From: an uncultured Prevotella sp.
GTDB taxonomy: Bacteria > Bacteroidota > Bacteroidia > Bacteroidales > Bacteroidaceae
DNA: 64,000 nucleotides
Reading direction: 5' to 3'
NCBI GenBank assembly: GCA_905233165.1
Contig: CAJODL010000005.1
Span: 224,344-288,343 of the forward strand
Below the pieces are notes generated by a model. It saw nothing but the letters and a program-made list of their open reading frames with translations, was not told the origin of the DNA and did no database searches. A program made the position numbers and the translations under genes. Position 1 is the stretch's first letter. The number at the start of each line of letters is the position of its first letter. Below, piece after piece: positions 10,721 through 19,141 of this stretch.

Positions 10721-10798
10721 GGCGGAGGGCGACCTCCTTTTTTAGTAAGATTCTTTTTCATGTTGCTTCACGTCTATATAATAGTTTAAAAACTTTTC

Positions 10799-11008
10799 AA
10801 AAAAGAGGCGTGAAGCATCCGAGGAATCAATAACACACCATTTTGGTCTAAGCAATACCAAGCGTAAATATATTGAATACTCCCAATGCCCACGCCTCTT
10901 GTAGGTGTGAGCTGGCAGCCTTCGTTATTCGCGCACTATTTTTGATTGCTTAGTTCAATGGTGTGTACCGAAAAACTGTTGGCTCTCTTTTTCCAATAAA
11001 AAATTTTC
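10799..11008 (-). ncRNA. Candidate structured non-coding RNA, about 210 nt
   Basis: No ORF. A -7 box TACTTTTG (minus, 11014-11021) precedes a segment with long-range complementarity: 10957-10966 pairs with 10833-10842 (AATGGTGTGT/ACACACCATT), and 10945-10953 pairs with 10848-10856 (ATTGCTTAG/CTAAGCAAT). A terminator-like pair joins 10891-10900 and 10803-10812 (AAGAGGCGTG/CACGCCTCTT) and is followed by six U residues in the RNA. Size and layout (promoter, long closing helix, open centre, terminator) would fit a 6S-type RNA, but I cannot confirm the family. Confidence 0.6.
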
Positions 11009-11013
11009 GACTA

Positions 11014-11021
11014 CAAAAGTA
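11014..11021 (-). promoter_or_regulatory. -7 promoter box of the minus-strand candidate ncRNA
   Basis: Reads TACTTTTG on the minus strand; no coding start follows. Confidence 0.55.
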
Positions 11022-11126
11022 TATAATTTTCATGAAACATGAAACACCAAACTCGAAAAAATGACTAAACCGCCCGAATTTTATACGATTTTTACAATTA
11101 AAGGGCTCGGATTTAGGAATTTTTTA

Positions 11127-11134
11127 TATCTTTG
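11127..11134 (+). promoter_or_regulatory. -7 promoter box of the plus-strand candidate ncRNA
   Basis: Reads TATCTTTG; the next coding start is 261 bp away, leaving room for a separate RNA. Confidence 0.6.
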
Positions 11135-11140
11135 CACCGT

Positions 11141-11330
11141 GTTTCGTACGAGACACGACATTTTATTTGCTCAATCGCACGTCGAATTAGGCCCTCGAAA
11201 AGTGAACGAGCAATGATATCATCCAAGAAGCATGCGCTTTAGCGTAGGTTTCCCCATAGGATGATATAGGTTGGCCTAAACCTGACGTGCGTATGGTGTG
11301 AGCCTACGCTTTTCTTATGCCCATAAGTGG
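11141..11330 (+). ncRNA. Candidate structured non-coding RNA, about 190 nt
   Basis: GC-richer than its surroundings and without an ORF. A closing helix is formed by GCACGTC (11177-11183) with GACGTGC (11284-11290), and by TAGGCC (11188-11193) with GGCCTA (11273-11278). Inside are a CTCG/CGAG hairpin (11194-11210) and TATCATCC (11217-11224) paired with GGATGATA (11259-11266). An alternative exact pairing joins AGCGTAGG (11241-11248) and CCTACGCT (11303-11310). A small CTTAT/ATAAG hairpin (11314-11327) follows. It could instead be a long structured leader of the lipoprotein gene at 11395. The 3' end is estimated. Confidence 0.6.
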
Positions 11331-11394
11331 CGTTGACTTAAGCCTAAACAAGGAAAGAATCTATTACTATTAATCAAATAAAAATGTTACAACT

Positions 11395-12126
11395 ATGAAA
11401 AAGTATTATTTTAGTTTGCTGTCTGTTTTTTTTGTAGCAGCATTGTGTGTTGGTTTCACTTCTTGCGGTGGTGATGATGATGAAGGAGATTTTAATATAT
11501 CACCTTCAGAAGTGACAATAAAATGTAAAGAAAGTTCGCCAACTATTAAAGCTAATGTTGTAGCAGATTCTTGGACTATTGAAGATGATTTTGTAGCAAG
11601 AATCTACGCTACTCAGCGTAATGCTTCTTCTTGCTATGTAGTTGGATATCATATAGGAACAACGAGAATCAAAGCCACAAAGGGAGGGAAGACCGCTTAC
11701 ACTACGGTAACGGTGGAACCCACTTCTACCCTGTATGATACTCCTATTTTAGACTTTTCAGCTTCAAAAGCATCTATAAAAAGCAAGGAAAATCATGTTT
11801 TTACGGATGAAGATGAAGAAACTCTTCAGTATAGATATCTATCTGGAACTCATGAATGTATAGTCACATATTATTTTAAGGAAAATAAAATGACCTTTGT
11901 ATCGGTTATTATCATAAATTATAATGAAAGTGAAATACAAGACTTTTTGTCACAAAGATATCAAGCTGATAATGATGTCGAGGGGTTATACATAAACGCC
12001 AGAAGTCGTGAAAATGCAACTTTGTTTGTCATGGAAGGAACATCTACATCTAAGGATGGCAAATCACAGTTATCACTTATTACCTATTTTCCAGATATTT
12101 CTACATATAAATCAATCTCAAAGTAA
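11395..12126 (+). CDS. Hypothetical surface lipoprotein with an Ig-like region
   Basis: 243 residues. The N-terminus MKKYYFSLLSVFFVAALC leads to a lipobox at FTSC followed by GGDDDEG, the acidic stretch after Cys that acts as a surface-export signal in Bacteroidetes. Residues ~35-105 (ISPSEVTIKCKESS...IGTTRIKATKGGKTAYTTVTV) look like a bacterial Ig-like (BIg_2) fold. The remaining C-terminal ~130 residues are not recognised. It is monocistronic and AT-rich relative to neighbours, which suggests accessory origin. No function can be assigned. Confidence 0.7.
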   Translation: MKKYYFSLLSVFFVAALCVGFTSCGGDDDEGDFNISPSEVTIKCKESSPTIKANVVADSWTIEDDFVARIYATQRNASSCYVVGYHIGTTRIKATKGGKTAYTTVTVEPTSTLYDTPILDFSASKASIKSKENHVFTDEDEETLQYRYLSGTHECIVTYYFKENKMTFVSVIIINYNESEIQDFLSQRYQADNDVEGLYINARSRENATLFVMEGTSTSKDGKSQLSLITYFPDISTYKSISK

Positions 12127-12216
12127 GAATTATTCGGCTCGTGCTGATTTACCGCTCGGTGATACCTAAATCCGCCCGAGCTGACAACCAGTAAGAAATA
12201 ATTCAGACACTTTAAT

Positions 12217-12235
12217 ACAACCACTTCGGGAGGAC
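12217..12235. repeat. 19-bp direct repeat, copy 1 (downstream of the PIN toxin gene)
   Basis: ACAACCACTTCGGGAGGAC, identical to 13144-13162. The two copies bracket the PIN toxin-antitoxin operon. Confidence 0.75.
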
Positions 12236-12244
12236 CCGCACAAA

Positions 12245-12277
12245 AAATAGTCCGGAAGGCGTACTTCCGGACTATTT
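12245..12277. terminator. Strong intrinsic terminator hairpin
   Basis: A 14-bp perfect stem AAATAGTCCGGAAG/CTTCCGGACTATTT with a 5-base loop, between the convergent lipoprotein and PIN toxin genes. Flanking A- and T-runs allow action in both directions. Confidence 0.8.
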
Positions 12278-12280
12278 ATT

Positions 12281-12330
12281 CTTTAACCTTTGACCTTAGA
12301 CCTCGGCAACGCCGAGCAGACCTTTAACCT
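12281..12330. repeat. 7-bp repeat array interrupted by a CTCGGCAACGCCGAG palindrome
   Basis: CTTTAAC/CTTTGAC/CTTAGAC units on both sides of the GC-rich hairpin at 12302-12316. The same composite occurs at 16912-16926. Confidence 0.8.
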
Positions 12331-12379
12331 TTTATATATACTACACCGCCACGCATCAATGCGCAGGGATGTTTTGGCG

Positions 12380-12793
12380 TTAATCTATTTGAGCAAATAA
12401 TTCTGAAGGAGTCAGCACAGCAATGGTACTGGCTTTAAAGTCTTTCTTGTTGCGGGTGACGATACAATCAGCCTGTTCATCAACAGCCGAGCGGTACTGA
12501 GTGGCATCCTCATAATCTTTCCAGTCACTGCTGAGCATATCAACCACATTTTGACCACGCAAGTCTGTAACATCTACAAAGTCTGCTATCATGCGGAGTT
12601 TCGAACGCACCTCGCCCATCGGAAACTTATATTTCTGGCCCAGATAAACAGTGTTGATAAAGGACAGGGCTGAGACCATGAGATGTATCTCTCCCGCATA
12701 GCCTAAAGCGAAAATGCGCTGTGCATCAGACAAAAACTCTTGGCGTGAAAGCACCAAGTCAACTAATATGTTGGTATCAAGGTAAACTCTCAT
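12380..12793 (-). CDS. PIN-domain ribonuclease toxin (VapC-like)
   Basis: 137 residues with a PIN fold. The acidic metal-site residues appear in MRVYLDTNILVDLVL (D6), the mid-protein YEDATQYRSAV (E/D pair) and DCIVTRNKKDF (D). VapC-type toxins cleave tRNA or rRNA when released from antitoxin. Its ATG overlaps the antitoxin stop by 4 bp, a typical toxin-antitoxin layout. It is AT-balanced and flanked by 19-bp direct repeats, consistent with a mobile cassette. The RNA target is unknown. Confidence 0.85.
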   Translation of the reverse strand: MRVYLDTNILVDLVLSRQEFLSDAQRIFALGYAGEIHLMVSALSFINTVYLGQKYKFPMGEVRSKLRMIADFVDVTDLRGQNVVDMLSSDWKDYEDATQYRSAVDEQADCIVTRNKKDFKASTIAVLTPSELFAQID

Positions 12794-13047
12794 CTTTTAT
12801 CGTATTTCTCATTGACAAGAGCATCAATACCACGTTCATCAGCTGGTACGGGCTGGCCACCACGCACGGAAAGATTCTTGACGAAAAGCATTGCTGCCTC
12901 ACGCTTTTGTGAGGCCGAGACGGCACGCTGTGGTTGGCGCGTACGACGGCTAAGACGCCTCACATAATGCGATACGCTTTCGAGCATCTCAACACTCATC
13001 TTGTCGAGATCTGCCATGATAGATGTTCTGAGTTCTATGGTTGTCAT
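12790..13047 (-). CDS. Antitoxin partner of the PIN toxin
   Basis: 85 residues. The N-terminal half (ELRTSIMADLDKMSVEMLESVSHYVRRL) looks like the dimeric helical N-terminus of Bacteroidetes antitoxins. The basic middle (SRRTRQPQRAV) and the C-terminal tail (DERGIDALVNEKYDKR), probably the toxin-binding part, follow. The -7 box is at 13076-13083, and a perfect ACTAT-A-ATAGT palindrome at 13049-13059 lies between it and the ATG. This is a likely autoregulatory operator. Confidence 0.75.
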   Translation of the reverse strand: MTTIELRTSIMADLDKMSVEMLESVSHYVRRLSRRTRQPQRAVSASQKREAAMLFVKNLSVRGGQPVPADERGIDALVNEKYDKR

Positions 13048-13048
13048 G

Positions 13049-13059
13049 ACTATAATAGT
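13049..13059. promoter_or_regulatory. Candidate autoregulatory operator of the toxin-antitoxin operon
   Basis: Palindrome ACTATAATAGT between the -7 box (TACCTTTG on minus, 13076-13083) and the antitoxin start. Confidence 0.5.
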
Positions 13060-13075
13060 TAGATTGTTTCGGCTG

Positions 13076-13083
13076 CAAAGGTA
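13076..13083 (-). promoter_or_regulatory. -7 promoter box of the toxin-antitoxin operon
   Basis: Reads TACCTTTG on the minus strand, 29 bp before the antitoxin ATG. Confidence 0.7.
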
Positions 13084-13143
13084 AGAAATTAATTTTTAAC
13101 CGCCAAAGGAAAACCGAAAAAATATTTCCCGCACCACACCTTT

Positions 13144-13162
13144 ACAACCACTTCGGGAGGAC
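13144..13162. repeat. 19-bp direct repeat, copy 2 (upstream of the antitoxin gene)
   Basis: Identical to 12217-12235. Part of it (TTCGGGAGGA, 13152-13161) also pairs with TCCTCCCGAA (13180-13189), making a hairpin downstream of the S8 protease gene. Confidence 0.75.
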
Positions 13163-13192
13163 TCGAACACAAAAGCGAATCCTCCCGAAAGC

Positions 13193-13240
13193 AACTATCA
13201 CCTGTCAACTATCAACTGTCAACTATCACCTGTCACCTGT
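13193..13240. repeat. 7-bp repeat array (AACTATC/ACCTGTC) at the 3' end of the S8 protease gene
   Basis: Seven alternating units; the protease stop codon (13233-13235) and its last residues are read from the array. Confidence 0.85.
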
Positions 13241-15410
13241 TCAAATACGCCTTACCTTTATATATTATAAGTCCTTTGGCGTTTTTGCTGACGCGTTGGC
13301 CGAGGGTGTTGTAGCAGTTGTCGTCAACTTCATACATCGTGGCAGGGGTAGCATGGCGAGGGCCGTCTGCGCCTACCGTATTGATGGCGGTGGTGCCCAC
13401 GAGTTTCTGCAAGCCTGCGAGGGCGTCTATCTTGCCGGCACCGGCCTGCCTCACATCATGCGACGGTATCAGCTCGGGATTGGTGGTGTATTCGTCGTTG
13501 TAACTGGTCTCCTTGATAAGGGCACGCACATCATCGCTGGTCATGTCGGGCTTGGCCTGCAGCCAGAGGGCGATGACGCCCGCCGTATGCGGGGCTGCCA
13601 TCGACGTCCCCTCCATGGCGCCGTAGTAGTTGTTGCGCCCGTAGAGGGTGACACAGTCTGTCAGCTCTGCAGTCGTCGAACCGGACTTGTGTTTCCCTTC
13701 TTCGTCGAAGTAAGTCGTGTCGTAGATGTTGTAGGCGGAGCACAGCATGGACCCCGGTGCAATGACATCGGGGCGGTTGACGCCGTTGTCGTCTATGCCC
13801 CATGAAGAGTAATCGTGAATCCTGTCCAGATAGGTGTTGCCCCAAGGACTCTGGGTATCTCCGTTGATGTCCGTGTACGAGGTCGCAGAGTGGTAAAACC
13901 CTACCCCGATGACCTCATCACAACATGTATGTGCGTTGAAGGCGCCGTTGTCTTCTCCATCCGTATATCCTTCCAGGTAATCGGAATAGAATCCCGAGGT
14001 CATGGTCGTTCTCTCGTCCATAGCCCTGAAGGTCTTTCCCTTCTCGCTCTTCACGAAATACGCCAGCTTCAGGTTGGGCTCGTGAAAAAGGATGGTGCCG
14101 CTCTTGAAGAACTCAACGTAATGCTTGTTGTTATAGGTGGAGACCCTGTTGTTCTTAAACACTTCCGACTTGTAGCCGCTGGTGGTGTATACGGGCTTTT
14201 CCTCTAGAGTGTATATCTGTCCCGTATTGACGTCCACCACCTTCACATCGACGTCGAATTCGCTGCCGTCCAGGTTGTAGAAGAAGTTGTAGAGATTTGT
14301 GTAGCTGTTACACTGCTTGCCGTCCCAGCTTCTTTTTTTCGATTCTCCCAGTACGGTCCTGAGGTTGTATCCGTCGCTGTCGGCTTCTGGCAGAACGGTG
14401 TAGATAGCAGCATGGGCATCTCCGGAGTTGCCTGCAGAGAAGACGCAGATTCTGCCTTTCCTGTCATCTTCCGTCTGATAGTACTCCTGCAGCCCGCGCA
14501 CTACTGCCGTCGATGTGCCGTCGTGGAAATTGCTGACTTCGCCCATGCTGGCGTTGACCACGCAGGGCATGCCCTGCTCCTTGGCATAGTCGAACATCCG
14601 CGTTATGGCCGTCAGGAGTTCCGATTCATAGAGGTAAGTTCCCAGGCCGCAGAGCATCAGGTCTGCTTCGGGCGCCACGCCCTGCCTGTTGAGGCCCTCG
14701 ATGAGACTTCCCGCCGCGATGCCTGCAACGTGGGTGCCGTGCGACTCGTTGGTTCTGTCTGCCGTCAAGTTTGCTATCGCTTCAGGAGTAGTATATTCTA
14801 CTAATTCACCTGATTTTATAGCCATCGCCAGTCTGACGCGTGTAGAGCCGTCGGGGTTGCGGAAGGCAGCGTGGTTGAAGTCGATGCCCGTGTCAACGAG
14901 ACCTACCAATACGCCCTTGCCGGTGTATGCCTGTGGCAGGTTGTTCTGCTGAGCCTTCTCAGGAGTAGCAACCTCATCTACCCTACTCTTCTCACGGGCA
15001 ATGTTGTTCATCAGCTGATTCATCTGGTCGGCACTGACGCTTTCTATCTCGTCAATGTCATCAAGGGCCATAAGACTCTCGGCAGGAACGGTGAGGATGA
15101 GCATACGGCCTATCGCGTCTCGTATCTCCACGCCAAGTTTCTGCAGCAATGCCATAGGACACTCTGCTCCTTCCTTCAGCATAGCAATTACGCTGAAACT
15201 CTTTATAGTGCAGTCGCTATTGAAACTGACATTGATTCTCTGCTTCACGGCAGCAGTGTCTATCACTTGCTGCTGACCACGCATAGTGCTTTTAGTTTTT
15301 GACACCCCATTTGCATCTGGCAACAGGTTTGTCAGCCTTGCATCAATCTTCTGCGCCTGAATACCGGTAGCAAACACCAAAGCTACCACAAGATATAAAA
15401 GTCTTCTCAT
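13233..15410 (-). CDS. Secreted S8-family subtilisin-like serine protease
   Basis: 725 residues with an N-terminal signal peptide (MRRLLYLVVALVFATGIQAQ). The catalytic triad is visible: Asp in VGLVDTGIDFNHAAF (~168), His in ESHGTHVAGIAAG (~228) and Ser in EGTSMAAPHTAGV (~605). Between ~340 and ~560 lies a large insert, as in other Bacteroidetes peptidases of this family. The C-terminus (NTLGQRVSKNAKGLIIYKGK) has the short G-x-x-V/G-L-I-I-Y-G-K pattern seen in Prevotella secreted proteins, possibly a degenerate sorting signal. A -7 box lies at 15444-15451. The last residues fall in a repeat array. Role: extracellular or periplasmic proteolysis. Confidence 0.9.
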   Translation of the reverse strand: MRRLLYLVVALVFATGIQAQKIDARLTNLLPDANGVSKTKSTMRGQQQVIDTAAVKQRINVSFNSDCTIKSFSVIAMLKEGAECPMALLQKLGVEIRDAIGRMLILTVPAESLMALDDIDEIESVSADQMNQLMNNIAREKSRVDEVATPEKAQQNNLPQAYTGKGVLVGLVDTGIDFNHAAFRNPDGSTRVRLAMAIKSGELVEYTTPEAIANLTADRTNESHGTHVAGIAAGSLIEGLNRQGVAPEADLMLCGLGTYLYESELLTAITRMFDYAKEQGMPCVVNASMGEVSNFHDGTSTAVVRGLQEYYQTEDDRKGRICVFSAGNSGDAHAAIYTVLPEADSDGYNLRTVLGESKKRSWDGKQCNSYTNLYNFFYNLDGSEFDVDVKVVDVNTGQIYTLEEKPVYTTSGYKSEVFKNNRVSTYNNKHYVEFFKSGTILFHEPNLKLAYFVKSEKGKTFRAMDERTTMTSGFYSDYLEGYTDGEDNGAFNAHTCCDEVIGVGFYHSATSYTDINGDTQSPWGNTYLDRIHDYSSWGIDDNGVNRPDVIAPGSMLCSAYNIYDTTYFDEEGKHKSGSTTAELTDCVTLYGRNNYYGAMEGTSMAAPHTAGVIALWLQAKPDMTSDDVRALIKETSYNDEYTTNPELIPSHDVRQAGAGKIDALAGLQKLVGTTAINTVGADGPRHATPATMYEVDDNCYNTLGQRVSKNAKGLIIYKGKAYLNR

Positions 15411-15443
15411 ATCATTGAAACATTAAATTTTACTTTTCGCGCA

Positions 15444-15451
15444 CAAAATTA
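15444..15451 (-). promoter_or_regulatory. -7 promoter box of the S8 protease gene
   Basis: Reads TAATTTTG on the minus strand, 34 bp before the start codon. Confidence 0.55.
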
Positions 15452-15543
15452 TAAAATATCACACTAACCACCAACAATTTTAAATAAAAACTTCGCTGAA
15501 CAAAAAAAAAGCAACCGTCCATGACTGAACGGCTGCATATGAA

Positions 15544-15605
15544 GAACAACTATCACCTATCAACTATCACCTGTCAACTATCACCTGTCAACTATCAACT
15601 ATCAA
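15544..15605. repeat. 7-bp repeat array abutting the dapL stop codon
   Basis: Nine AACTATC/ACCTATC/ACCTGTC units run directly into the dapL TAG (15606-15608). The unit types match those at 13193-13240. Confidence 0.85.
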
Positions 15606-16841
15606 CTACCCTCTCCCCCACTGCTTTATTCTCTCTAATGCCTCGGCTGTTGATTCGTGGCTGCCGAAGGCGGTCAGGCGGACGTACCCTTCTCCACTCG
15701 GTCCGAAGCCGGAGCCTGGAGTGCAGACCACGTGAGCACCGTAAAGCAATTCCTCGAAGAACTGCCATGAGGACTTGCCGCCAGGGGTGCGCATCCAGAT
15801 ATACGGGGCATTCTCGCCGCCGTAACATTCGTAACCAAGAGAGCGCAGCACGTCGAGCATCTTGGCAGCATTCGCCATATAGTAATCAATGGTCTTCTGT
15901 ATCTGCTCCTTACCCTCAGGAGAATATATCGCCTCCGCAGCACGCTGGGAGACATAGCTGGTGCCGTTGAACTTGGTACACTGGCGACGGTTCCACAGCT
16001 TATTGAGCGATATGCGCTCGCCCTCAAACGTGGCAGCCGTGACGTCCTTCGGCACAATGGTATAGCCGCAGCGGATGCCGGTGAAGCCGGCCGTCTTGGA
16101 ATAAGAACGGAACTCTATGGCACACTTCCGGGCACCGCGTATCTCGTAAATGGAATGTGGGATGTCGGGGTCTTGGATGTAGGCCTGATAGGCTGCATCA
16201 TAGAGTATCAGCGCATCATTCTTCAACGCATAGTTGACCCATTTTCGCAGTTCCGTCTTCGTAATCACCGTGCCGGTAGGGTTGTTGGGATAGCACAGGT
16301 ATATGATGTCAACATGATGGTTCTTCGGAATCTCCGGAATAAAACCGTTCTCTGCAGTGCAAGGGGTGTAGGTGACGTATGACCAGCGGCCATTCTTGTA
16401 GGCACCACAACGGCCTATCATCGCATTGGAATCGATATACACGGGATATATCGGGTCGGTGACGCAGATGAAGTTATCCCAATGGAGCAGCTCCTGGAAG
16501 TTGCCGATGTCTGACTTTGCACCGTCATTAATGAACACCTCGTCAATGTCGAGATGTATGCCACGCGGAACATAGTCGTTCTTCAGTATGGCATCGCGCA
16601 GAAACTCATAACCCTGCTCCGGACCATAGCCGTGAAAAGTGGACGCATCGGACATCTCCGTCACAGCCTTCTGCATTGCCGATATCACAGCAGGGCAAAG
16701 CGGTTGTGTCACATCGCCGATTCCCAAGGAAATGACATCAGCCTTGGGATGCATCACCTTGAAGGCATTCACCTTCTTAGCAATGTCAGCAAACAGATAG
16801 TTATCTTGCAGATTTAAATAGTGTACGTTTACTAAAGCCAT
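15606..16841 (-). CDS. dapL: LL-diaminopimelate aminotransferase
   Basis: 411-residue fold-type I PLP aminotransferase that converts tetrahydrodipicolinate directly to LL-diaminopimelate, feeding lysine and peptidoglycan synthesis. Family marks: start NVHYLNLQDNYLFADIAKKV, SLGIGDVTQPLCPAV, CYPNNPTGTVITK, and the PLP lysine in FRSYSKTAGFTGIRCGY (~250). Length and ends match DapL. It is followed by dapF, the next enzyme in the pathway, in the same direction but separated by a repeat array of ~20 bp. Confidence 0.95.
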   Translation of the reverse strand: MALVNVHYLNLQDNYLFADIAKKVNAFKVMHPKADVISLGIGDVTQPLCPAVISAMQKAVTEMSDASTFHGYGPEQGYEFLRDAILKNDYVPRGIHLDIDEVFINDGAKSDIGNFQELLHWDNFICVTDPIYPVYIDSNAMIGRCGAYKNGRWSYVTYTPCTAENGFIPEIPKNHHVDIIYLCYPNNPTGTVITKTELRKWVNYALKNDALILYDAAYQAYIQDPDIPHSIYEIRGARKCAIEFRSYSKTAGFTGIRCGYTIVPKDVTAATFEGERISLNKLWNRRQCTKFNGTSYVSQRAAEAIYSPEGKEQIQKTIDYYMANAAKMLDVLRSLGYECYGGENAPYIWMRTPGGKSSWQFFEELLYGAHVVCTPGSGFGPSGEGYVRLTAFGSHESTAEALERIKQWGRG

Positions 16842-16845
16842 ATAT

Positions 16846-16949
16846 GAATTAAGAGTTAAGAATTAAGAGTTAAGAAAAATAGCCTTTGACCTTAGACCTT
16901 TGACCTTTGACCTCGGCAACGCCGAGTTGACCTTTGACCTTTGACATTC
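16846..16949. repeat. Composite 7-bp repeat array between dapL and dapF with an embedded palindrome
   Basis: GAATTAA/GAGTTAA units (~16846-16874) change to TTTGACC/TTAGACC units, interrupted by CTCGGCAACGCCGAG (16912-16926), and continue to ~16949. The dapF C-terminus and stop are inside it. Confidence 0.85.
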
Positions 16950-17753
16950 TATCTCGCCGTCAAAGACAAACTCTGCCGGGCCTGTCATATATACATGATT
17001 GTCTGATTCTCTCCATTCTATCTCTAACGCTCCGCCGTCCATGACGATGCGCGACTGGCGTCCTCTCCTACCCGTTACGGCTGCTGCCACGGCTGTAGCA
17101 CACGCTCCCGTGCCGCACGCCATAGTGATGCCGCTGCCACGCTCCCACACCCGGGTGCGTACAGAACCATCGTCCATCACATGGGCAAACTCTATATTGC
17201 AGCGCTGCGGAAAAGCAGGATGGTTTTCCAAAACCGGACCCGTCACACCCACCTGTTCCACGTTGTCGGTGAAGATGACATAATGGGGATTGCCCATCGA
17301 GACAAAACAGGCCTCTCCTTTTATATTTATATCTACGCCCTCCACAAACTGCTGCTCTACGTGAAATTTTGGTTCCAGCATATCGACAGTAACGCTATGC
17401 ACTATGCCATCCTTCTCATGCAGCAGCAGGGTCTTTATGCCCGACAGCGTCTGGAGACGTATTTCCTTCTTACTGGTCAGTCCGCGCTCAAAGAGATACT
17501 TCCCGATGCAACGGCTCGCATTGCCGCACATCATAGCCTCCGAACCGTCGGCATTGAAGATGCGCATGGAGAAGTCGGCATCCGGAATAGTGCTGTTATC
17601 TATCAGCACAAGTCCATCGCTGCCGATACCCTTATGGCGGTCGCTCCAAAGAACAGACACCCCGCTCGGGTCGGCAATAGGATGGCGTGACACATCGACG
17701 TAGATGTAGTCATTGCCACAGCCGTGCATCTTGGTAAAAGGGATTTTAGTCAT
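16863..17753 (-). CDS. dapF: Diaminopimelate epimerase with a repeat-encoded C-terminal tail
   Basis: Cofactor-independent epimerase giving meso-diaminopimelate. The two catalytic cysteines are in [11 protein letters not shown] and [12 protein letters not shown], and the substrate-binding [12 protein letters not shown] is at the N-terminus. The family normally ends near [13 protein letters not shown]. Here ~25 extra residues ([20 protein letters not shown]...) are read from the 7-bp repeat array and stop within it. The tail is probably disordered and tolerated. The start ATG at 17753 is well supported. Confidence 0.93.
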   Translation of the reverse strand: MTKIPFTKMHGCGNDYIYVDVSRHPIADPSGVSVLWSDRHKGIGSDGLVLIDNSTIPDADFSMRIFNADGSEAMMCGNASRCIGKYLFERGLTSKKEIRLQTLSGIKTLLLHEKDGIVHSVTVDMLEPKFHVEQQFVEGVDINIKGEACFVSMGNPHYVIFTDNVEQVGVTGPVLENHPAFPQRCNIEFAHVMDDGSVRTRVWERGSGITMACGTGACATAVAAAVTGRRGRQSRIVMDGGALEIEWRESDNHVYMTGPAEFVFDGEIECQRSKVNSALPRSKVKGLRSKAIFLNS

Positions 17754-17787
17754 TCTTTTTACGTTATAACGTTATTACGACATATCG

Positions 17788-19134
17788 TCATTTCGAAAGA
17801 AAACGGTGAACGGCAGCGGCTGTCTCTATGCCACTCGCCATTGCCCACACCACGAGACTGGCACCGTTGGCGCTGTCACCACAGACAAAGACATTCTTGG
17901 GATATTCAGGATGTTCTGGCTTCATGAAGCCCATTGCAAGGAGCACCAGTTCGGCCTTGATGATTTCAGGCTTACCCTTCTCAACCATTATAGGACGTCC
18001 GCCGTCGGGATTGGGTTTCCAATCAATCTCCTGCACCTTCACGCCGGTGAGCTTTCCGTTCTCACCAAGAAACTCAAGTGTATTGATATTCCAGCGGCGG
18101 GTACATCCTTCCTCATGACTCGAAGTGGTCTTGAGAGTACGCGGCCAGTTAGGCCACGGGTTCTGCGGGTCTTCCGGACCTTCCACCGGTTTTGGCATTA
18201 TCTCGATTTGCATAACGCTCTTGCATCCCTGACGATGTGCAGTACCGATGCAGTCGGAACCGGTATCGCCACCTCCTATCACGAGCACATCCTTATCCTT
18301 TGCCGTCACACGTTCGTCAACACTGAACTCCATGCCGGCAAGAACACGGTTCTGCTGCGACAGCATCTCCAATGCCAGATGTACGCCCTTCAACTCACGT
18401 CCCGGAACCTTCAGGTCACGTGCCGTCGGAGTGCCGGTGGCAATGATGATTGCATCAAATCCGGTAACTCCGGATATTCCGGAAATTCCGGAGTTATACT
18501 TAAACTCGATGCCTTCCTGTTCGAGGAGAGCTATGCGGCGGTCGATGACGGCCTTGTTGAGTTTAAAGTTCGGTATGCCATAGCGCAGCAAGCCGCCGGC
18601 AGCCTCGTTTTTCTCGAAGACGATAACGCTATAGCCTTTAAGGTTCAGAGCATTAGCAGCAGCCAGACCGGCAGGACCGGCACCAATGACGGCCACCTTC
18701 TTGCCATTGCGTTTGATGTCCGTACGAGGCTGGATATACCCCTCACGAAAAGCACCCTCCGTGATGGCACACTCATCTTCGCGGTTGGTGGTAGGTTCGT
18801 GATTGAAACGGTTCAGCACACACGCCTTCTCACAGAGCGCAGGGCAGATGCGTCCCGTGAACTCAGGGAAGGGATTCGTAGCGTTAAGCAGACGATATGC
18901 CTTTTCCCACTCACCTTTATACAAGGCATCATTCCATTCAGGCGCTTTATTACCCAACGGGCACGCCCAATGGCAGAAGGGAACACCACAGTCCATGCAG
19001 CGCGATGCCTGCAACTTACGTTCACGAGTGCTGAGGGTCTGTTCCACTTCGCCAAAGTCGTGAATCCTATCATGTATGGGGCGATAACCCGCCTCCTGAC
19101 GATGTATCTCTAAAAATGCTTTTGGATTTCCCAT
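17788..19134 (-). CDS. gltD: Glutamate synthase (NADPH) small subunit
   Basis: The beta subunit of GOGAT, which passes electrons from NADPH through FAD and iron-sulfur clusters to the large subunit. N-terminal cluster cysteines are in CMDCGVPFCHWACPLGN and CPALCEKACVLN. The FAD-binding motif is GAGPAGLAAANALNLKGY (~146), the NADPH-binding motif VIGGGDTGSDCIG. I chose the ATG at 19134 (MGNPKAFLEI). The frame extends 14 codons upstream, but those (MRLSMFNVQCSIII) are read from a repeat array. It lies 60 bp downstream of gltB in the same operon. Confidence 0.95.
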   Translation of the reverse strand: MGNPKAFLEIHRQEAGYRPIHDRIHDFGEVEQTLSTRERKLQASRCMDCGVPFCHWACPLGNKAPEWNDALYKGEWEKAYRLLNATNPFPEFTGRICPALCEKACVLNRFNHEPTTNREDECAITEGAFREGYIQPRTDIKRNGKKVAVIGAGPAGLAAANALNLKGYSVIVFEKNEAAGGLLRYGIPNFKLNKAVIDRRIALLEQEGIEFKYNSGISGISGVTGFDAIIIATGTPTARDLKVPGRELKGVHLALEMLSQQNRVLAGMEFSVDERVTAKDKDVLVIGGGDTGSDCIGTAHRQGCKSVMQIEIMPKPVEGPEDPQNPWPNWPRTLKTTSSHEEGCTRRWNINTLEFLGENGKLTGVKVQEIDWKPNPDGGRPIMVEKGKPEIIKAELVLLAMGFMKPEHPEYPKNVFVCGDSANGASLVVWAMASGIETAAAVHRFLSK

Positions 19135-19141
19135 GATTATT

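Noticed and set aside
17806..19113. 435-codon open frame on the plus strand opposite gltD
   Set aside because: GltD on the other strand has all expected motifs; the antisense frame is a codon-bias shadow.
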